Shown: positions 1 to 7,686, counted from the stretch's first letter. The stretch: DNA of 15,167 nucleotides from Betaproteobacteria bacterium (GCA_007280315.1 QYQC01000242.1:1-15167), one strand, 5' to 3'. Notes: generated from the sequence alone by a model not told the origin. Program-made: numbers and translations.

Positions 1-1971
1 GACTTGATCGTGGCGGCGGACGGCATCAACAGCCGGGTGCGCGAAGGCCTGACGCAGCATTTCCGACCCGAAGTCGATCTGCGCAGCAACAAATTCGTCT
101 GGCTCGGCGCGCGCATGCAGCTGCCGGGGTTTACCTACAGTTTCCGCGAGAACGAATGCGGCATCTGGAATCTGCACGCCTACATGTACGCCGCGGGCGA
201 ATGCACGCTGGTGGTCGAGACTACCGACGAAGCGTTCCGCAAATCGGGCCTCGGTATCGAAGACGAACAGGCGACAGCGGCGTATGTTGAGCGCGTATTC
301 GCCGAGGAACTGCGCGGATCCAAGGTGCTCACCAATCGCTCGCACTGGCGCAATTTCCCCACCATCGCCTGCGCCACCTGGCATCACGACAATATCGTGC
401 TCCTCGGCGACGCGGCGCATACCGCGCACTTCACCATCGGTTCGGGCACCAAGCTGGCGATGGAGGACGCCATCGGCCTGCATGCCGCGCTGCTCGCGCA
501 CGCCGACGAACCGCGCGCGGCACTGCCCGCCTATGAGCTCGCGCGGCGCGAGGAAGCGGAACGGATCCAGCATTCAGCCAATGTCAGTCTGGTGTTCTTC
601 GAGAATGTGCGCCGCTTCTGGCACATGGAGCCGGCGCAATTCAACTTTGCCCTGATGAGCCGATCCAAGCAGATTACCTATGAAAATCTGCGTTTACGCG
701 ATCCCGAATTTATTGCAAATGTCGACCGCTGGTGGGCGGCCACGGTGGCGAAAACCGAGCACATCGCGCTGTCGCCGGACTTTGCGCCGCCGCCGCCGAT
801 GTTCGCGCCGCTCACGCTGCGCGGCATGCGCCTGGCGAACCGCGTGGTGGTATCTCCCATGTGCCAGTACTCCGCCGTGGACGGCACGCCCAACGACTGG
901 CATCTGGTGCACTACGGCGCGCGCGCGCTCGGCGGCGCCGGACTGCTGTACACGGAAATGGTCTGCGTCGCAGCCGATGCGCGCATTACCCCGGGCTGCG
1001 CCGGGATGTACGCGCCGGAGCACCGGCAGTGGTGGACGCGCATCGTGACTTTCGCCCACGCCCAGAGCGAGGCCAGGGTTTGCCTGCAGCTCGGGCACGC
1101 GGGCCGCAAGGGTTCGACCCAACTTATGTGGGACGACATGGACCACCCGCTGCCGCGGGACAACTGGCCCATCGTGGCGGCTTCGCCGCTGCCTTACCTT
1201 CCCGACAGCCAACAACCGCGCGAAATGAGTCGCGCCGACATGGATAGCGTGCGCAAACAGTTCGTCGCCGCGGCCAGCATGGGGATTGACTGCGGCTTCG
1301 ACATGCTCGAGCTGCATATGGCGCACGGCTATCTGCTGGCCGGTTTCATTTCGCCCATTACCAACCGGCGCACGGATGAATACGGCGGGTCGCTCGCCAA
1401 CCGGCTGCGTTTTCCGCTGGAAGTGTTCGATGCGGTGCGCACCGTGTGGCCGGAGTCGCGGCCGATGGCGGTGCGCATCTCCGCCACCGACTGGATTCCC
1501 GGTGGTCTGAGCGGCGCCGACGCGGTGGAAATCGCGCGCGTCTTTAAGGCGCACGGCTGCGATCTCATCGATGTGTCCACCGGCCAGACTGACCCGACAT
1601 CGAAGCCTGTCTACGGCCGCATGTACCAGACCGCGTTTGCGGAGCAGGTCCGCAACGAGGCCGGTATCGCGACGATGGCGGTAGGCGCCATCACCAGCGC
1701 CGATCAGGTGAACACCATCATCGCCTCCGGACGCGCCGATCTGTGCGCGCTGGCACGGCCGCATCTGGCCGATCCGAGCTTCACCCTGCGCGCGGCCGCC
1801 GAATACACGGCCCTGGGCTACGCCATCGACGGCGTGTCCTGGCCGAAGCAGTACCTGTCGGGCAAACAGCAGCTGGAGGCGCTTGCGCGCCGCGCGCAAA
1901 TGGAGGCAAAACAGAAGCAAGCGGACCTGCGCCGGGCGAGCCAGTCCGGCCTGCAACTGCATTCCAGTTGA
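1..1971 (+). CDS. Flavin monooxygenase/Old Yellow Enzyme fusion, 5'-truncated (salicylyl-CoA 5-hydroxylase or 2-aminobenzoyl-CoA monooxygenase/reductase type)
   Basis: The frame is already open at base 1, so the N-terminus lies outside the window; 656 residues remain of a family I recall as about 770-790. The first part is the end of a class A FAD monooxygenase: the DG motif (D7-G8 in AADGINSRVR) and the GD motif (LLGDAAHTAHF, D137) are visible, while the N-terminal GxGxxG is missing. From about residue 267 an Old Yellow Enzyme barrel follows, with the YqjM-type cysteine in SPMCQYSA (C288), the substrate-binding histidine pair H439/H442 in ELHMAHGYLL, and SPITNRRTDEYGGS. This domain order is that of bifunctional enzymes that hydroxylate, and in the aminobenzoyl case also reduce, CoA-activated aromatic acids. 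Aerobic aromatic degradation is therefore the likely role; which CoA ester is used cannot be told. The last 40 residues are charged and Q/A-rich. The next gene starts 108 bases downstream behind its own candidate promoter. Confidence 0.88.
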   Translation, partial: DLIVAADGINSRVREGLTQHFRPEVDLRSNKFVWLGARMQLPGFTYSFRENECGIWNLHAYMYAAGECTLVVETTDEAFRKSGLGIEDEQATAAYVERVFAEELRGSKVLTNRSHWRNFPTIACATWHHDNIVLLGDAAHTAHFTIGSGTKLAMEDAIGLHAALLAHADEPRAALPAYELARREEAERIQHSANVSLVFFENVRRFWHMEPAQFNFALMSRSKQITYENLRLRDPEFIANVDRWWAATVAKTEHIALSPDFAPPPPMFAPLTLRGMRLANRVVVSPMCQYSAVDGTPNDWHLVHYGARALGGAGLLYTEMVCVAADARITPGCAGMYAPEHRQWWTRIVTFAHAQSEARVCLQLGHAGRKGSTQLMWDDMDHPLPRDNWPIVAASPLPYLPDSQQPREMSRADMDSVRKQFVAAASMGIDCGFDMLELHMAHGYLLAGFISPITNRRTDEYGGSLANRLRFPLEVFDAVRTVWPESRPMAVRISATDWIPGGLSGADAVEIARVFKAHGCDLIDVSTGQTDPTSKPVYGRMYQTAFAEQVRNEAGIATMAVGAITSADQVNTIIASGRADLCALARPHLADPSFTLRAAAEYTALGYAIDGVSWPKQYLSGKQQLEALARRAQMEAKQKQADLRRASQSGLQLHSS

Positions 1972-2026
1972 TTGCGTCGTGGCGGCGGCGGATCCGGCTT
2001 ATCGCGCGAATCCGCCCAGCCTGCCG

Positions 2027-2035
2027 TGGGATAAT
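2027..2035 (+). promoter_or_regulatory. Candidate extended -10 promoter of the HcxB-like gene
   Basis: TGG followed by GATAAT gives an extended -10 with five of six consensus bases. No good -35 hexamer lies at the usual distance. The element is 44 bases before the ATG at 2080, in the only gap between two plus-strand genes. Inferred from motif match alone. Confidence 0.35.
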
Positions 2036-2079
2036 GCCGTGCGGCAACAATAGAAATCCAATGCGCGTACGGAGAATCG

Positions 2080-3162
2080 ATGGCTGACACATACCTTATA
2101 CGCGCCGAGCCCCTGCGCGCGGCGATACGCGAACTGGTGCGCGGTTTCGGCTCGGAGGAGCGTGAGGTCGAGCTGGTGAGCGAAAACCTGATCCAGGCCA
2201 ACCTCACCGGCCACGATTCGCACGGCATCGGCATGCTGCCGCGCTATTCCCAGGCATGGGTCGAGGGCGGGCTGAAGGCGAACGCGCATATCGAAACGCT
2301 GATGGACGGTGGCGCGCTGTTGCGCATCGACGGACACGCGGGATTCGGCCAGGTGGTCGGCCACGAGGCAATGACGCTGGGGATCGAGCGCGCGAAGCAG
2401 TTCGGCAGCTGCATCATGGCGCTGGGCAACGCGCATCACCTGTGCCGCATCGGGGCGTGGGCGGAGATGGCGGTGGCCGAGGGGTTTGTCTCGATCCACT
2501 TCGTCAACGTCATTTCGCGCCCCATCGTCGCGCCCTTCGGCGGCCGCGACGCGCGCTTCGGCACCAATCCATTCACCGTAGGCATCCCGGTGGCGGGGCG
2601 CGATCCGATACTGCTCGATTTCGCCACCAGCGTGATCGCGCAGGGCAAGGCGCGCGTCGCGCACAACAAGGGCGACAAGTTGCCGCTCGGACGCATCATC
2701 GACGATCAGGGCAAGGACAGCGACGATCCGGCCTACGCCGTGGTCGAGCCGCTGGGCGCGATTCTCGCCTTCGGCGAGCACAAGGGCTACGGCATGGCGG
2801 TTGTCTGCGAACTGCTTGGCGGGGCGCTTGCGGCCGGGCTGGCATGCAGCGGACCGGCTACGGGCGAAAAGCGCGTGTTGAACGGCATGCTCAGCATAAT
2901 TCTTGATCCGAAAGCCATCGCCGATGTGGCGACGTTCGAACGGGAAACCCGTGCGTTCCTCGATTGGGTCACTGCGTCGCCGCCGCGCGCCGGGTTCGAC
3001 CAGGTGCTTCTGGCGGGCGCACCGGAGCGCGAATGGCGCGCGAAGCGTATCGCCGAGGGCATCCCGGTTGATGCGAACAGCTGGAACGAGATCCTCGAAG
3101 CAGCCACGCGATTGAAGGTCGATCCGGCGAAAATCAATCGTCTGGCTGGTGTAAAGGCCTGA
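2080..3162 (+). CDS. Ldh/malate dehydrogenase-family 2-hydroxycarboxylate dehydrogenase (HcxB/YbiC-like)
   Basis: NAD(P)-dependent oxidoreductase of the Ldh_2 (malate/L-lactate dehydrogenase, YlbC/YbiC) family, which oxidises 2-hydroxy acids to 2-oxo acids in the cytoplasm. At 360 residues it matches E. coli YbiC/HcxB (about 361), and the similarity is high over long blocks: GHDSHGIGM (residues 44-52), FGQVVGHEAM (89-98), GFVSIHFVNV (135-144), RFGTNPF (159-165) and GEHKGYGMAV (232-241). The conserved family histidine is probably H120 in GNAHHLCRIG. The ATG is preceded by GGAG at 2071-2074, five bases away. The substrate is not settled by sequence: E. coli HcxB acts on compounds such as hydroxyphenylpyruvate-type acids and 2-oxoglutarate, which would suit the aromatic theme of the upstream gene, but this link is inference. 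Confidence 0.9.
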   Translation: MADTYLIRAEPLRAAIRELVRGFGSEEREVELVSENLIQANLTGHDSHGIGMLPRYSQAWVEGGLKANAHIETLMDGGALLRIDGHAGFGQVVGHEAMTLGIERAKQFGSCIMALGNAHHLCRIGAWAEMAVAEGFVSIHFVNVISRPIVAPFGGRDARFGTNPFTVGIPVAGRDPILLDFATSVIAQGKARVAHNKGDKLPLGRIIDDQGKDSDDPAYAVVEPLGAILAFGEHKGYGMAVVCELLGGALAAGLACSGPATGEKRVLNGMLSIILDPKAIADVATFERETRAFLDWVTASPPRAGFDQVLLAGAPEREWRAKRIAEGIPVDANSWNEILEAATRLKVDPAKINRLAGVKA

Positions 3163-3182
3163 GCGTCAATTTGCCCAGGGCT

Positions 3183-3212
3183 TGCGCAACGACGGCCGAA
3201 TTGGGTTAAAGT
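3183..3212 (+). promoter_or_regulatory. Weak sigma70-like promoter before the 78-aa gene
   Basis: TTGCGC at 3183-3188 and TAAAGT at 3207-3212 are separated by 18 bases; each matches only three or four consensus positions. The gap 3163-3296 otherwise holds a small GGGG/CCCC hairpin around the ATGG at 3267. An independent promoter is reasonable because the leader is 134 bases long, but the motif is weak. Confidence 0.28.
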
Positions 3213-3296
3213 AATGCACAGAGTCCTGCACCAGACAGGGTTTTCGAATTGCATTGGATGGGGTCCATGGCCCCGTTGAATTTGAGGGGTGCTCCT

Positions 3297-3533
3297 ATGT
3301 ACGCGATCATCTACAAGTCCGACGGATTCCCGATTTGCGTCCAAGTCGCCGGCGTGGAACCCGATCCGGTGGTTGTCTGGACGTCCGAGAGCGATGCCAA
3401 GTCATTCATCGACAGCAAGGGCGGCGCCGGCGATTTCGAACCGGTTGCGGTCGACGACGGCAGCCTGGATGCGATTGCCAAGGCCATGGGCTGTCCGGTC
3501 GATCAGATCACGCTGGAACCCTATCCGAGCTAG
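3297..3533 (+). CDS. Small acidic hypothetical protein (78 aa)
   Basis: I do not recognise this protein. The start at 3297 is chosen because GAGGGG at 3284-3289 sits seven bases before it; a longer reading from 3249 has no such site. The product begins MYAIIYKSDGF and ends ITLEPYPS. It has no signal peptide or membrane segment, two cysteines (in PICVQV and AMGCPV), and is strongly acidic with many D/E residues, so it is probably a compact cytosolic protein. The C-terminal stretch DDGSLDAIAKAMGCPVD looks like a short helix-turn-helix-sized element, but I would not call it DNA-binding. It is convergent with the lipoprotein gene, with a hairpin-rich gap between. The clear ribosome-binding site and protein-like composition support a real gene. 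Confidence 0.7.
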   Translation: MYAIIYKSDGFPICVQVAGVEPDPVVVWTSESDAKSFIDSKGGAGDFEPVAVDDGSLDAIAKAMGCPVDQITLEPYPS

Positions 3534-3604
3534 TTCGTTCTATCCGGCGCGTCGCGCCGCCGCGGCCGGCCTCAGGCGGAGCACCGTTTCGAGCCTATTA
3601 CAAA

Positions 3605-3654
3605 ATGAGGGGATATCCCCCAAGGGGACTTGCTTCGCGGGCGTCTCCCCTCAT
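3605..3654. repeat. Hairpin element with alternating GGGGA/TCCCC blocks
   Basis: ATGAGGGGA at 3605-3613 is the exact reverse complement of TCCCCTCAT at 3646-3654. Inside it, GGGGATATCCCC (3609-3620) is a perfect 12-base palindrome, and TCCCC (3616-3620) can also pair with GGGGA (3624-3628). Two GGGGA and two TCCCC blocks can therefore form alternative stems. It lies between convergent genes. It may be a REP-like intergenic repeat or part of a termination region; no second copy exists in this window. Confidence 0.5.
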
Positions 3655-3667
3655 ACTCCCCAATTTC

Positions 3668-3700
3668 AGAGGCCATTTCGGTAATTCTGAAATGGCCTCT
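3668..3700. terminator. Probable bidirectional terminator hairpin
   Basis: AGAGGCCATTTC (3668-3679) and GAAATGGCCTCT (3689-3700) form a perfect 12-bp stem with a nine-base loop. It sits between the stop of the plus-strand 78-aa gene (3533) and the stop of the minus-strand lipoprotein gene (3706), where a shared terminator is expected. Neither side has a proper T-run, so intrinsic termination is likely but not certain. Confidence 0.5.
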
Positions 3701-3705
3701 TAGTC

Positions 3706-4074
3706 TCAACCCGCCGCAGTCTTGCAGTTGTCGTATGCGAGCGCATCGCCGTCCCGAAGCGTAGCGCCGCCGGCGTCGGTGTCGAGCGTGGTGCTGCCGT
3801 TGATGTAGCGCTTGCCGGAAGCGGAGGCGGCCTTGTCAAGGCGAAATTCCCGTTCCGGCAGAATGACCCAGGCCGCGGCGCCGTTATCCAGGTAGCGCAC
3901 CAGGAGCCGCTTTCCGCCGTCGCACTGGTAGGCGGTTGCGCCGGCCGGCACGCGCGATTTGTCGTATTCGCTGGTGCCGCCGAACGGCCACAGGTTTACG
4001 CTCATGCCGCCACAGGCGCTCAATAGCAGAGCGGCGCAGGCAAGTGCCGCGGCGTGGATGATTCGCTGATTCAT
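3706..4074 (-). CDS. Lipoprotein with a C-type lysozyme inhibitor (MliC/PliC)-like domain
   Basis: The 122-residue product has a signal peptide with a lipobox (LLSAC, lipidated C21), so it should be an envelope lipoprotein, probably periplasm-facing. Residues 47-118 resemble the MliC fold: TAYQCDGGKRLLVRY, a hydrophobic VILP strand, SASGKRY (84-90) and a late cysteine (C117) that could pair with C51 as in MliC. Family members inhibit host or predator c-type lysozymes. The usual lysine-containing loop (SKGDEA in E. coli MliC) reads LDTDAGGATL here, so lysozyme inhibition is not assured. The ATG has GAGGA seven bases upstream. The gene begins 24 bases after panC ends, so it is probably the last gene of that transcript, although its function is unrelated to pantothenate. 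Confidence 0.75.
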   Translation of the reverse strand: MNQRIIHAAALACAALLLSACGGMSVNLWPFGGTSEYDKSRVPAGATAYQCDGGKRLLVRYLDNGAAAWVILPEREFRLDKAASASGKRYINGSTTLDTDAGGATLRDGDALAYDNCKTAAG

Positions 4075-4098
4075 GTGGGTATCCTCGCGAAAAGAATG

Positions 4099-4935
4099 TT
4101 ACAGCGTCACTTCAACGTTATCGATCAGCCGTGTTTTTCCCAGATAGGCAGCGGCGAGCACGACCAGTTCCCGCCCCTGCGCTTCAGGCGCCTGCAAATC
4201 GGCGCGGCCGCGCACCGTGACGTATTGCGGCACCCAGCCGTTTTGCGCGAGCAGCGCCATCGCTTCGAGTTCGATGCGCTGAAAATTCCGTTCGCCATTG
4301 GCTATTTTGTCCCGCGCGTCCCTGAGGAGCGCGTACAGACGCGGTGCTTCGGCGCGCTCAGCCTGGCTGAGATATCCGTTGCGCGAGGACAGCGCCAGTC
4401 CATCGGCGGCGCGCACCGTTTCCGCCGGAATGATTTCAACCGGCAGCGCGAACTGGCGCACCATGTCACGCAGCACCAGGTACTGCTGGTAATCCTTCTT
4501 GCCGAAGATCGCCGCATGCGGCATCACCATATTGAACAGCTTCAGCACCACCGTGGCGACACCACGAAAGTGCCCCGGGCGAAACTCGCCGTCGAGTATG
4601 TGCTGCAGATCGGACGGTTCGACCGCAAACGTCTGCGGCTCGGGGTAGATCTCTTTTTCGTCGGGGGCGAATACCACGTCTACGCCCGCACTCCTGAGTT
4701 TTTCACAGTCGTTCTGAAAGGTGCGGGGATAGCGCTCGAAATCCTCTTTCGGCCCGAACTGCAGGCGATTGACGAATATGCTGACAACGGTGCACGCGGC
4801 TTTGGGCTTGCCGATGCGTATCAGGTCGATATGTCCTTCGTGCAGATTGCCCATGGTCGGTACGAACACGTTGTTGGGTTCGCGTTGCAGCCGCTCGCGC
4901 AACGCCGTGACGGAAGTGACGATGTCCATATTCAT
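4099..4935 (-). CDS. panC: Pantothenate synthetase (pantoate--beta-alanine ligase)
   Basis: PanC condenses pantoate and beta-alanine with ATP to give pantothenate, the precursor of coenzyme A. The 278-residue length is normal. Clear family motifs are PTMGNLHEGH (26-35, with the HxGH nucleotide-binding signature at H32/H35), FVNRLQFGPKEDFERYPR (54-71), FGKKDYQQ (144-151) and SSRNGYLS (183-190, KMSKS-like loop). The ATG at 4935 overlaps the dgk stop as ATGA, indicating translational coupling; a second in-frame ATG at 4929 is possible. In many Betaproteobacteria panB lies directly upstream of panC; here dgk takes that position and no panB is present in the window, so ketopantoate hydroxymethyltransferase must be encoded elsewhere or be replaced. 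Confidence 0.97.
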   Translation of the reverse strand: MNMDIVTSVTALRERLQREPNNVFVPTMGNLHEGHIDLIRIGKPKAACTVVSIFVNRLQFGPKEDFERYPRTFQNDCEKLRSAGVDVVFAPDEKEIYPEPQTFAVEPSDLQHILDGEFRPGHFRGVATVVLKLFNMVMPHAAIFGKKDYQQYLVLRDMVRQFALPVEIIPAETVRAADGLALSSRNGYLSQAERAEAPRLYALLRDARDKIANGERNFQRIELEAMALLAQNGWVPQYVTVRGRADLQAPEAQGRELVVLAAAYLGKTRLIDNVEVTL

Positions 4936-5567
4936 TCGCCCAAATTGAAGAACTCGCGCTGCCCGCGCATGCCTTCGATGCGTTCAAGCAGCAGGCCGAA
5001 ATCGGCGGGCCGGTCGACAAAATTGAGCCGCTCGGAGTTGACGATCAGCACCGGCGTGCCGCTATGGTGGTAGAAGAACCGATTGTAGCTGTCCGCGACC
5101 AGCGCAAGATAGGTCTCCGATATCGGCCGTTCGAAATCGGCGCCGCGGTGCCGGATGCGCTCCAGCAGCGTTTCGGTCTGCGCCTGCAGATAGATCACCA
5201 GATCGGGCCGCGGCGCCTGCGGCGCGAGCGTGGCGTAGATCTGCTGGTACAGGAGCAGCTCGTCGTTGTTGAGCGTCAGGCGCGCGAACAACGGATCCTT
5301 CTCCAGCAGAAAGTCGGCAACGGTGACCTGGTTGAACATATCGATCTGGGTGAGATCGCGCAACTGGTTAAGACGCTGAAACAGGAAAAACAATTGGGTT
5401 GGCAGCGCGTAACGCTCCATGTCCTGGTAAAAGCGGCCGAGAAACGGATTCTGCTCGGGGTGCTCCAGCAGCAGCCCCGCATTCAGGTGCTCCGCCAGGC
5501 GGCGCGCAAGGCTGGTCTTGCCAACGCCTATCGGGCCCTCGACGACGATGTGCCGGTACTTCTGCAT
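4932..5567 (-). CDS. Deoxynucleoside kinase (deoxyguanosine/deoxyadenosine kinase family)
   Basis: The product is a P-loop kinase that phosphorylates deoxynucleosides for salvage. With the ATG at 5567 it has 211 residues: GPIGVGKTS (11-19) is the Walker A loop, followed by LLEHPEQNPFLGRFYQD, VADFLLEKDPLFARL and an arginine-rich lid (RIRHRGADFE), all typical of the short bacterial dNK family. A GTG at 5606 would add 13 residues (MYHGRGVFHLPRL); the shorter form fits the family N-terminus, MxxYRxIVVEGPIG, better. Neither start has a clear ribosome-binding site. The stop overlaps panC by four bases and folK ends 82 bases upstream of the ATG, so it belongs to the folK-dgk-panC run. Which deoxynucleoside is preferred cannot be read from the sequence. 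Confidence 0.92.
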   Translation of the reverse strand: MQKYRHIVVEGPIGVGKTSLARRLAEHLNAGLLLEHPEQNPFLGRFYQDMERYALPTQLFFLFQRLNQLRDLTQIDMFNQVTVADFLLEKDPLFARLTLNNDELLLYQQIYATLAPQAPRPDLVIYLQAQTETLLERIRHRGADFERPISETYLALVADSYNRFFYHHSGTPVLIVNSERLNFVDRPADFGLLLERIEGMRGQREFFNLGE

Positions 5568-5649
5568 CAGGCGCGGAAGATGAAATACACCGCGCCCATG
5601 ATACACATCGCAGCCCGCGGATAGTCGAGCATTGGCGATTGCCGCATAT

Positions 5650-6141
5650 TCATGACGCGAGCCTGCTCACCAGCTGGTCTTTGCAGCGCTCGCGCCAATC
5701 CGCGGCGGGCCCGATGCCGGGAATGACGCAGCCGGGGGCGATCTCGACCAGCGGCGCGAGTACGAACGCGCGCTGGTGCATGCGCGGGTGCGGCACGGCG
5801 AGCCCAGGTTCGGCGATAATCCTGGCGTCATAAAGAAGCAAATCCAGATCCAGCGTCCGCGGCGCGTTGCGAAACGCTCGCTCGCGGCCGAACTGTTGTT
5901 CCAGCGCGAGCAAGGCCGCGAGCAGATCGAGCGGCGCGAGCGCGGTGGACAGTTCCGCCACGGCATTGATGAAATCGGGCTGGTCGGTATGGCCAAGGGG
6001 TGCGCTGCGATAGAGCGATGACGCGAGCACCAGCTGCGTCCGCGGCAATCCGGCCAGCGCCGCGATTGCCTGGCGCACAATTTCCTCGGACTCACCGAGA
6101 TTGCTGCCCAGGGCGATAAACGCGGTATGAATCGGATTCAA
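5650..6141 (-). CDS. folK: 2-amino-4-hydroxy-6-hydroxymethyldihydropteridine pyrophosphokinase (HPPK)
   Basis: FolK transfers pyrophosphate from ATP to 6-hydroxymethyl-dihydropterin, the step before dihydropteroate synthase in folate synthesis. The product has 163 residues, close to E. coli FolK (about 159). Visible motifs are ALGSNLG (10-16), FGRERAFRNAPRTLDLDLLLY (84-104, with the Mg-binding D98 and D100) and VPHPRMHQRAFVLAPL (116-131). The only possible start near the family N-terminus is TTG at 6141, because an in-frame stop occurs three codons further upstream; no strong ribosome-binding site is seen. It lies 90 bases after pcnB and before dgk, the order usual in Betaproteobacteria. Confidence 0.96.
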   Translation of the reverse strand: MNPIHTAFIALGSNLGESEEIVRQAIAALAGLPRTQLVLASSLYRSAPLGHTDQPDFINAVAELSTALAPLDLLAALLALEQQFGRERAFRNAPRTLDLDLLLYDARIIAEPGLAVPHPRMHQRAFVLAPLVEIAPGCVIPGIGPAADWRERCKDQLVSRLAS

Positions 6142-6231
6142 TCGGCAGACTTACGGATGACTTGGGCTGCGCAGATATTTTGTGGAATGCCGCGCTTCTT
6201 CTGCAACGTCATCCGCCCATTCGGCGTCTGC

Positions 6232-7572
6232 TCATTCCCCCGGTTCATCGTGAGTGGTCGCTTGCTCCGGAGTGTCCCCGGCATTGCTCTTGCGCCGGCG
6301 GCGTGCCCGCTTCTTCGGCGCGGTGTCAGGAATCAGCATGGCGTTGCGCTCCTCCAGTTCCGCGTCCTGAAAGCGGGTCCACCAGTTGGCCAGTTCCATC
6401 GGCACCTCGCCGCTTTCGGCGCGCAGGAGCATAAAATCGTAGCCGGCGCGAAAGCGCGGATGCGTGAGCAAGACCAGCGCACGCTTGCCGGAGCGCTGTT
6501 CCAGCCGCGGCTGCAGCACCCAGATTTCCTTCATCGTCGTGGTCAGGCGCCGCGGAATCGACAGTTTGTCGGTTTGCGCGTCCAGTACCTGGTCCATGGC
6601 GAGAAACAACGCAGGGATGCTGCGCATATTCTTGCCCTCGTTCTGCTTCCACGCCGCCAGCACTTCGTGCCACAGCAGCGCCGCGAAAAGAAAGGCGGGC
6701 GACACCGATTTCCCGGCGCGGATGCGCGTATCGGTCTGATCCAGTGCGAGGCGCAGAAAGCGCTCGCCCTGCGGTTGTTCCACGATCACGTCGAGCAACG
6801 GCAGCAGCCCGTGGTGCAGGCCTTCCTTGCGCAGCTGCGCCAGGCAGGCGGCGGCATGTCCGCAGAGCAGCAGCTTGAGCATTTCCTCAAACAGGCGCGG
6901 CGCCGGTACGTTCTCGATCAGGTCGGCCAGTTCGCGGATCGGCGCGCGCGTCTTCTGGTCTATGCTGAAGCCGAGTTTGGCGGCGAATCGCACCGCGCGC
7001 AGCATGCGCACCGGATCTTCGCGAAAACGCAGGCGCGCGTCGCCGATGATGCGCATGGTTTTCTTGCGCACGTCGGTGTAGCCGCCGTGGTAGTCGAGGA
7101 CGGTTTCATCGTGCGGATCGTAGTAGAGGGCGTTTGCGGTGAAATCGCGCCGCGCCGCGTCCTGCACGCGCGTGCCGTAGACGTTGTCGCGCAGCAAGCG
7201 CCCATGTTCATCGGCTTCTCCGCCTTCGCCCGCGCGAAAGGTGGACACCTCCACCGTCTCCGAACCGAACAGGACGTGCACCAGTTTGAAGCGCCGGCCG
7301 ATGAGGTGCGAGCGCCGGAACAGGCGGTGCACCTCGTCCGGATGCGCGTCGGTGGCGACGTCGAAGTCCTTCGGCACGACCCCGAGCAGCAGGTCGCGCA
7401 CCGCACCGCCGACAATGTAGGCGGAATGATCATGCGCGCGCAGAATTTCGCAGACCTTGAGCGCGCCGCGGCTGATGGCGTTGCGGGCGATGCCGTGCTT
7501 GTCGCGCCCGTATATCCTCGGCTCCGGCTCGGCGCCCATGTTGAACATGCGGCGGATGAATTTCTTGATCAA
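6232..7572 (-). CDS. pcnB: Poly(A) polymerase I
   Basis: PcnB adds 3' poly(A) tails to RNA and so promotes decay. The product is 446 residues (E. coli about 465). It has the nucleotidyltransferase core IVGGAVRDLLLG (53-64) with KDFDVATDAHP (68-78; catalytic D69 and D71), then RRFKLVHVLFG, RRDFTANALYYD (141-152) and the RNA-binding motif REDPVRMLRAVRFAAKLGF. Presence of the long helical C-terminal half and a basic tail (KKRARRRRKS) points to poly(A) polymerase rather than CCA-adding enzyme. The start taken is TTG at 7572 (MIKKFIRRMF), which matches the family N-terminus as I know it; ATG at 7548 is an alternative. No strong ribosome-binding site is visible at either. Confidence 0.95.
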   Translation of the reverse strand: MIKKFIRRMFNMGAEPEPRIYGRDKHGIARNAISRGALKVCEILRAHDHSAYIVGGAVRDLLLGVVPKDFDVATDAHPDEVHRLFRRSHLIGRRFKLVHVLFGSETVEVSTFRAGEGGEADEHGRLLRDNVYGTRVQDAARRDFTANALYYDPHDETVLDYHGGYTDVRKKTMRIIGDARLRFREDPVRMLRAVRFAAKLGFSIDQKTRAPIRELADLIENVPAPRLFEEMLKLLLCGHAAACLAQLRKEGLHHGLLPLLDVIVEQPQGERFLRLALDQTDTRIRAGKSVSPAFLFAALLWHEVLAAWKQNEGKNMRSIPALFLAMDQVLDAQTDKLSIPRRLTTTMKEIWVLQPRLEQRSGKRALVLLTHPRFRAGYDFMLLRAESGEVPMELANWWTRFQDAELEERNAMLIPDTAPKKRARRRRKSNAGDTPEQATTHDEPGE

Positions 7573-7686
7573 AGTGCGGTAACAGAGGGTCTGGAGCGGA
7601 TGCCGGCGGTGGTTTCGGAACTACATGATAATCGGCTGCAACTCGCCGCGTACAGGCGGGTCGGGCGCAGGTGTGCTGTGGGCGGC

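Noticed and set aside
694..1962. Minus-strand open frame of 422 codons opposite the OYE fusion
   Set aside because: Antisense to a clear enzyme gene, low-complexity His/Arg composition, no ribosome-binding site of note.
1987..2016. GGCGGAT/ATCCGCC stem after the fusion gene
   Set aside because: Only seven pairs with a 16-base loop and no T-run, so a terminator call is not supported.
4054..5073. Plus-strand open frame of 339 codons opposite panC and dgk
   Set aside because: Antisense shadow; panC motifs on the other strand are unambiguous.
6154..6215. CGGATGAC and GTCATCCG pairing across the pcnB-folK gap
   Set aside because: An eight-base match with a 46-base loop in GC-rich DNA is expected by chance often enough; no supporting T-run or conserved position.
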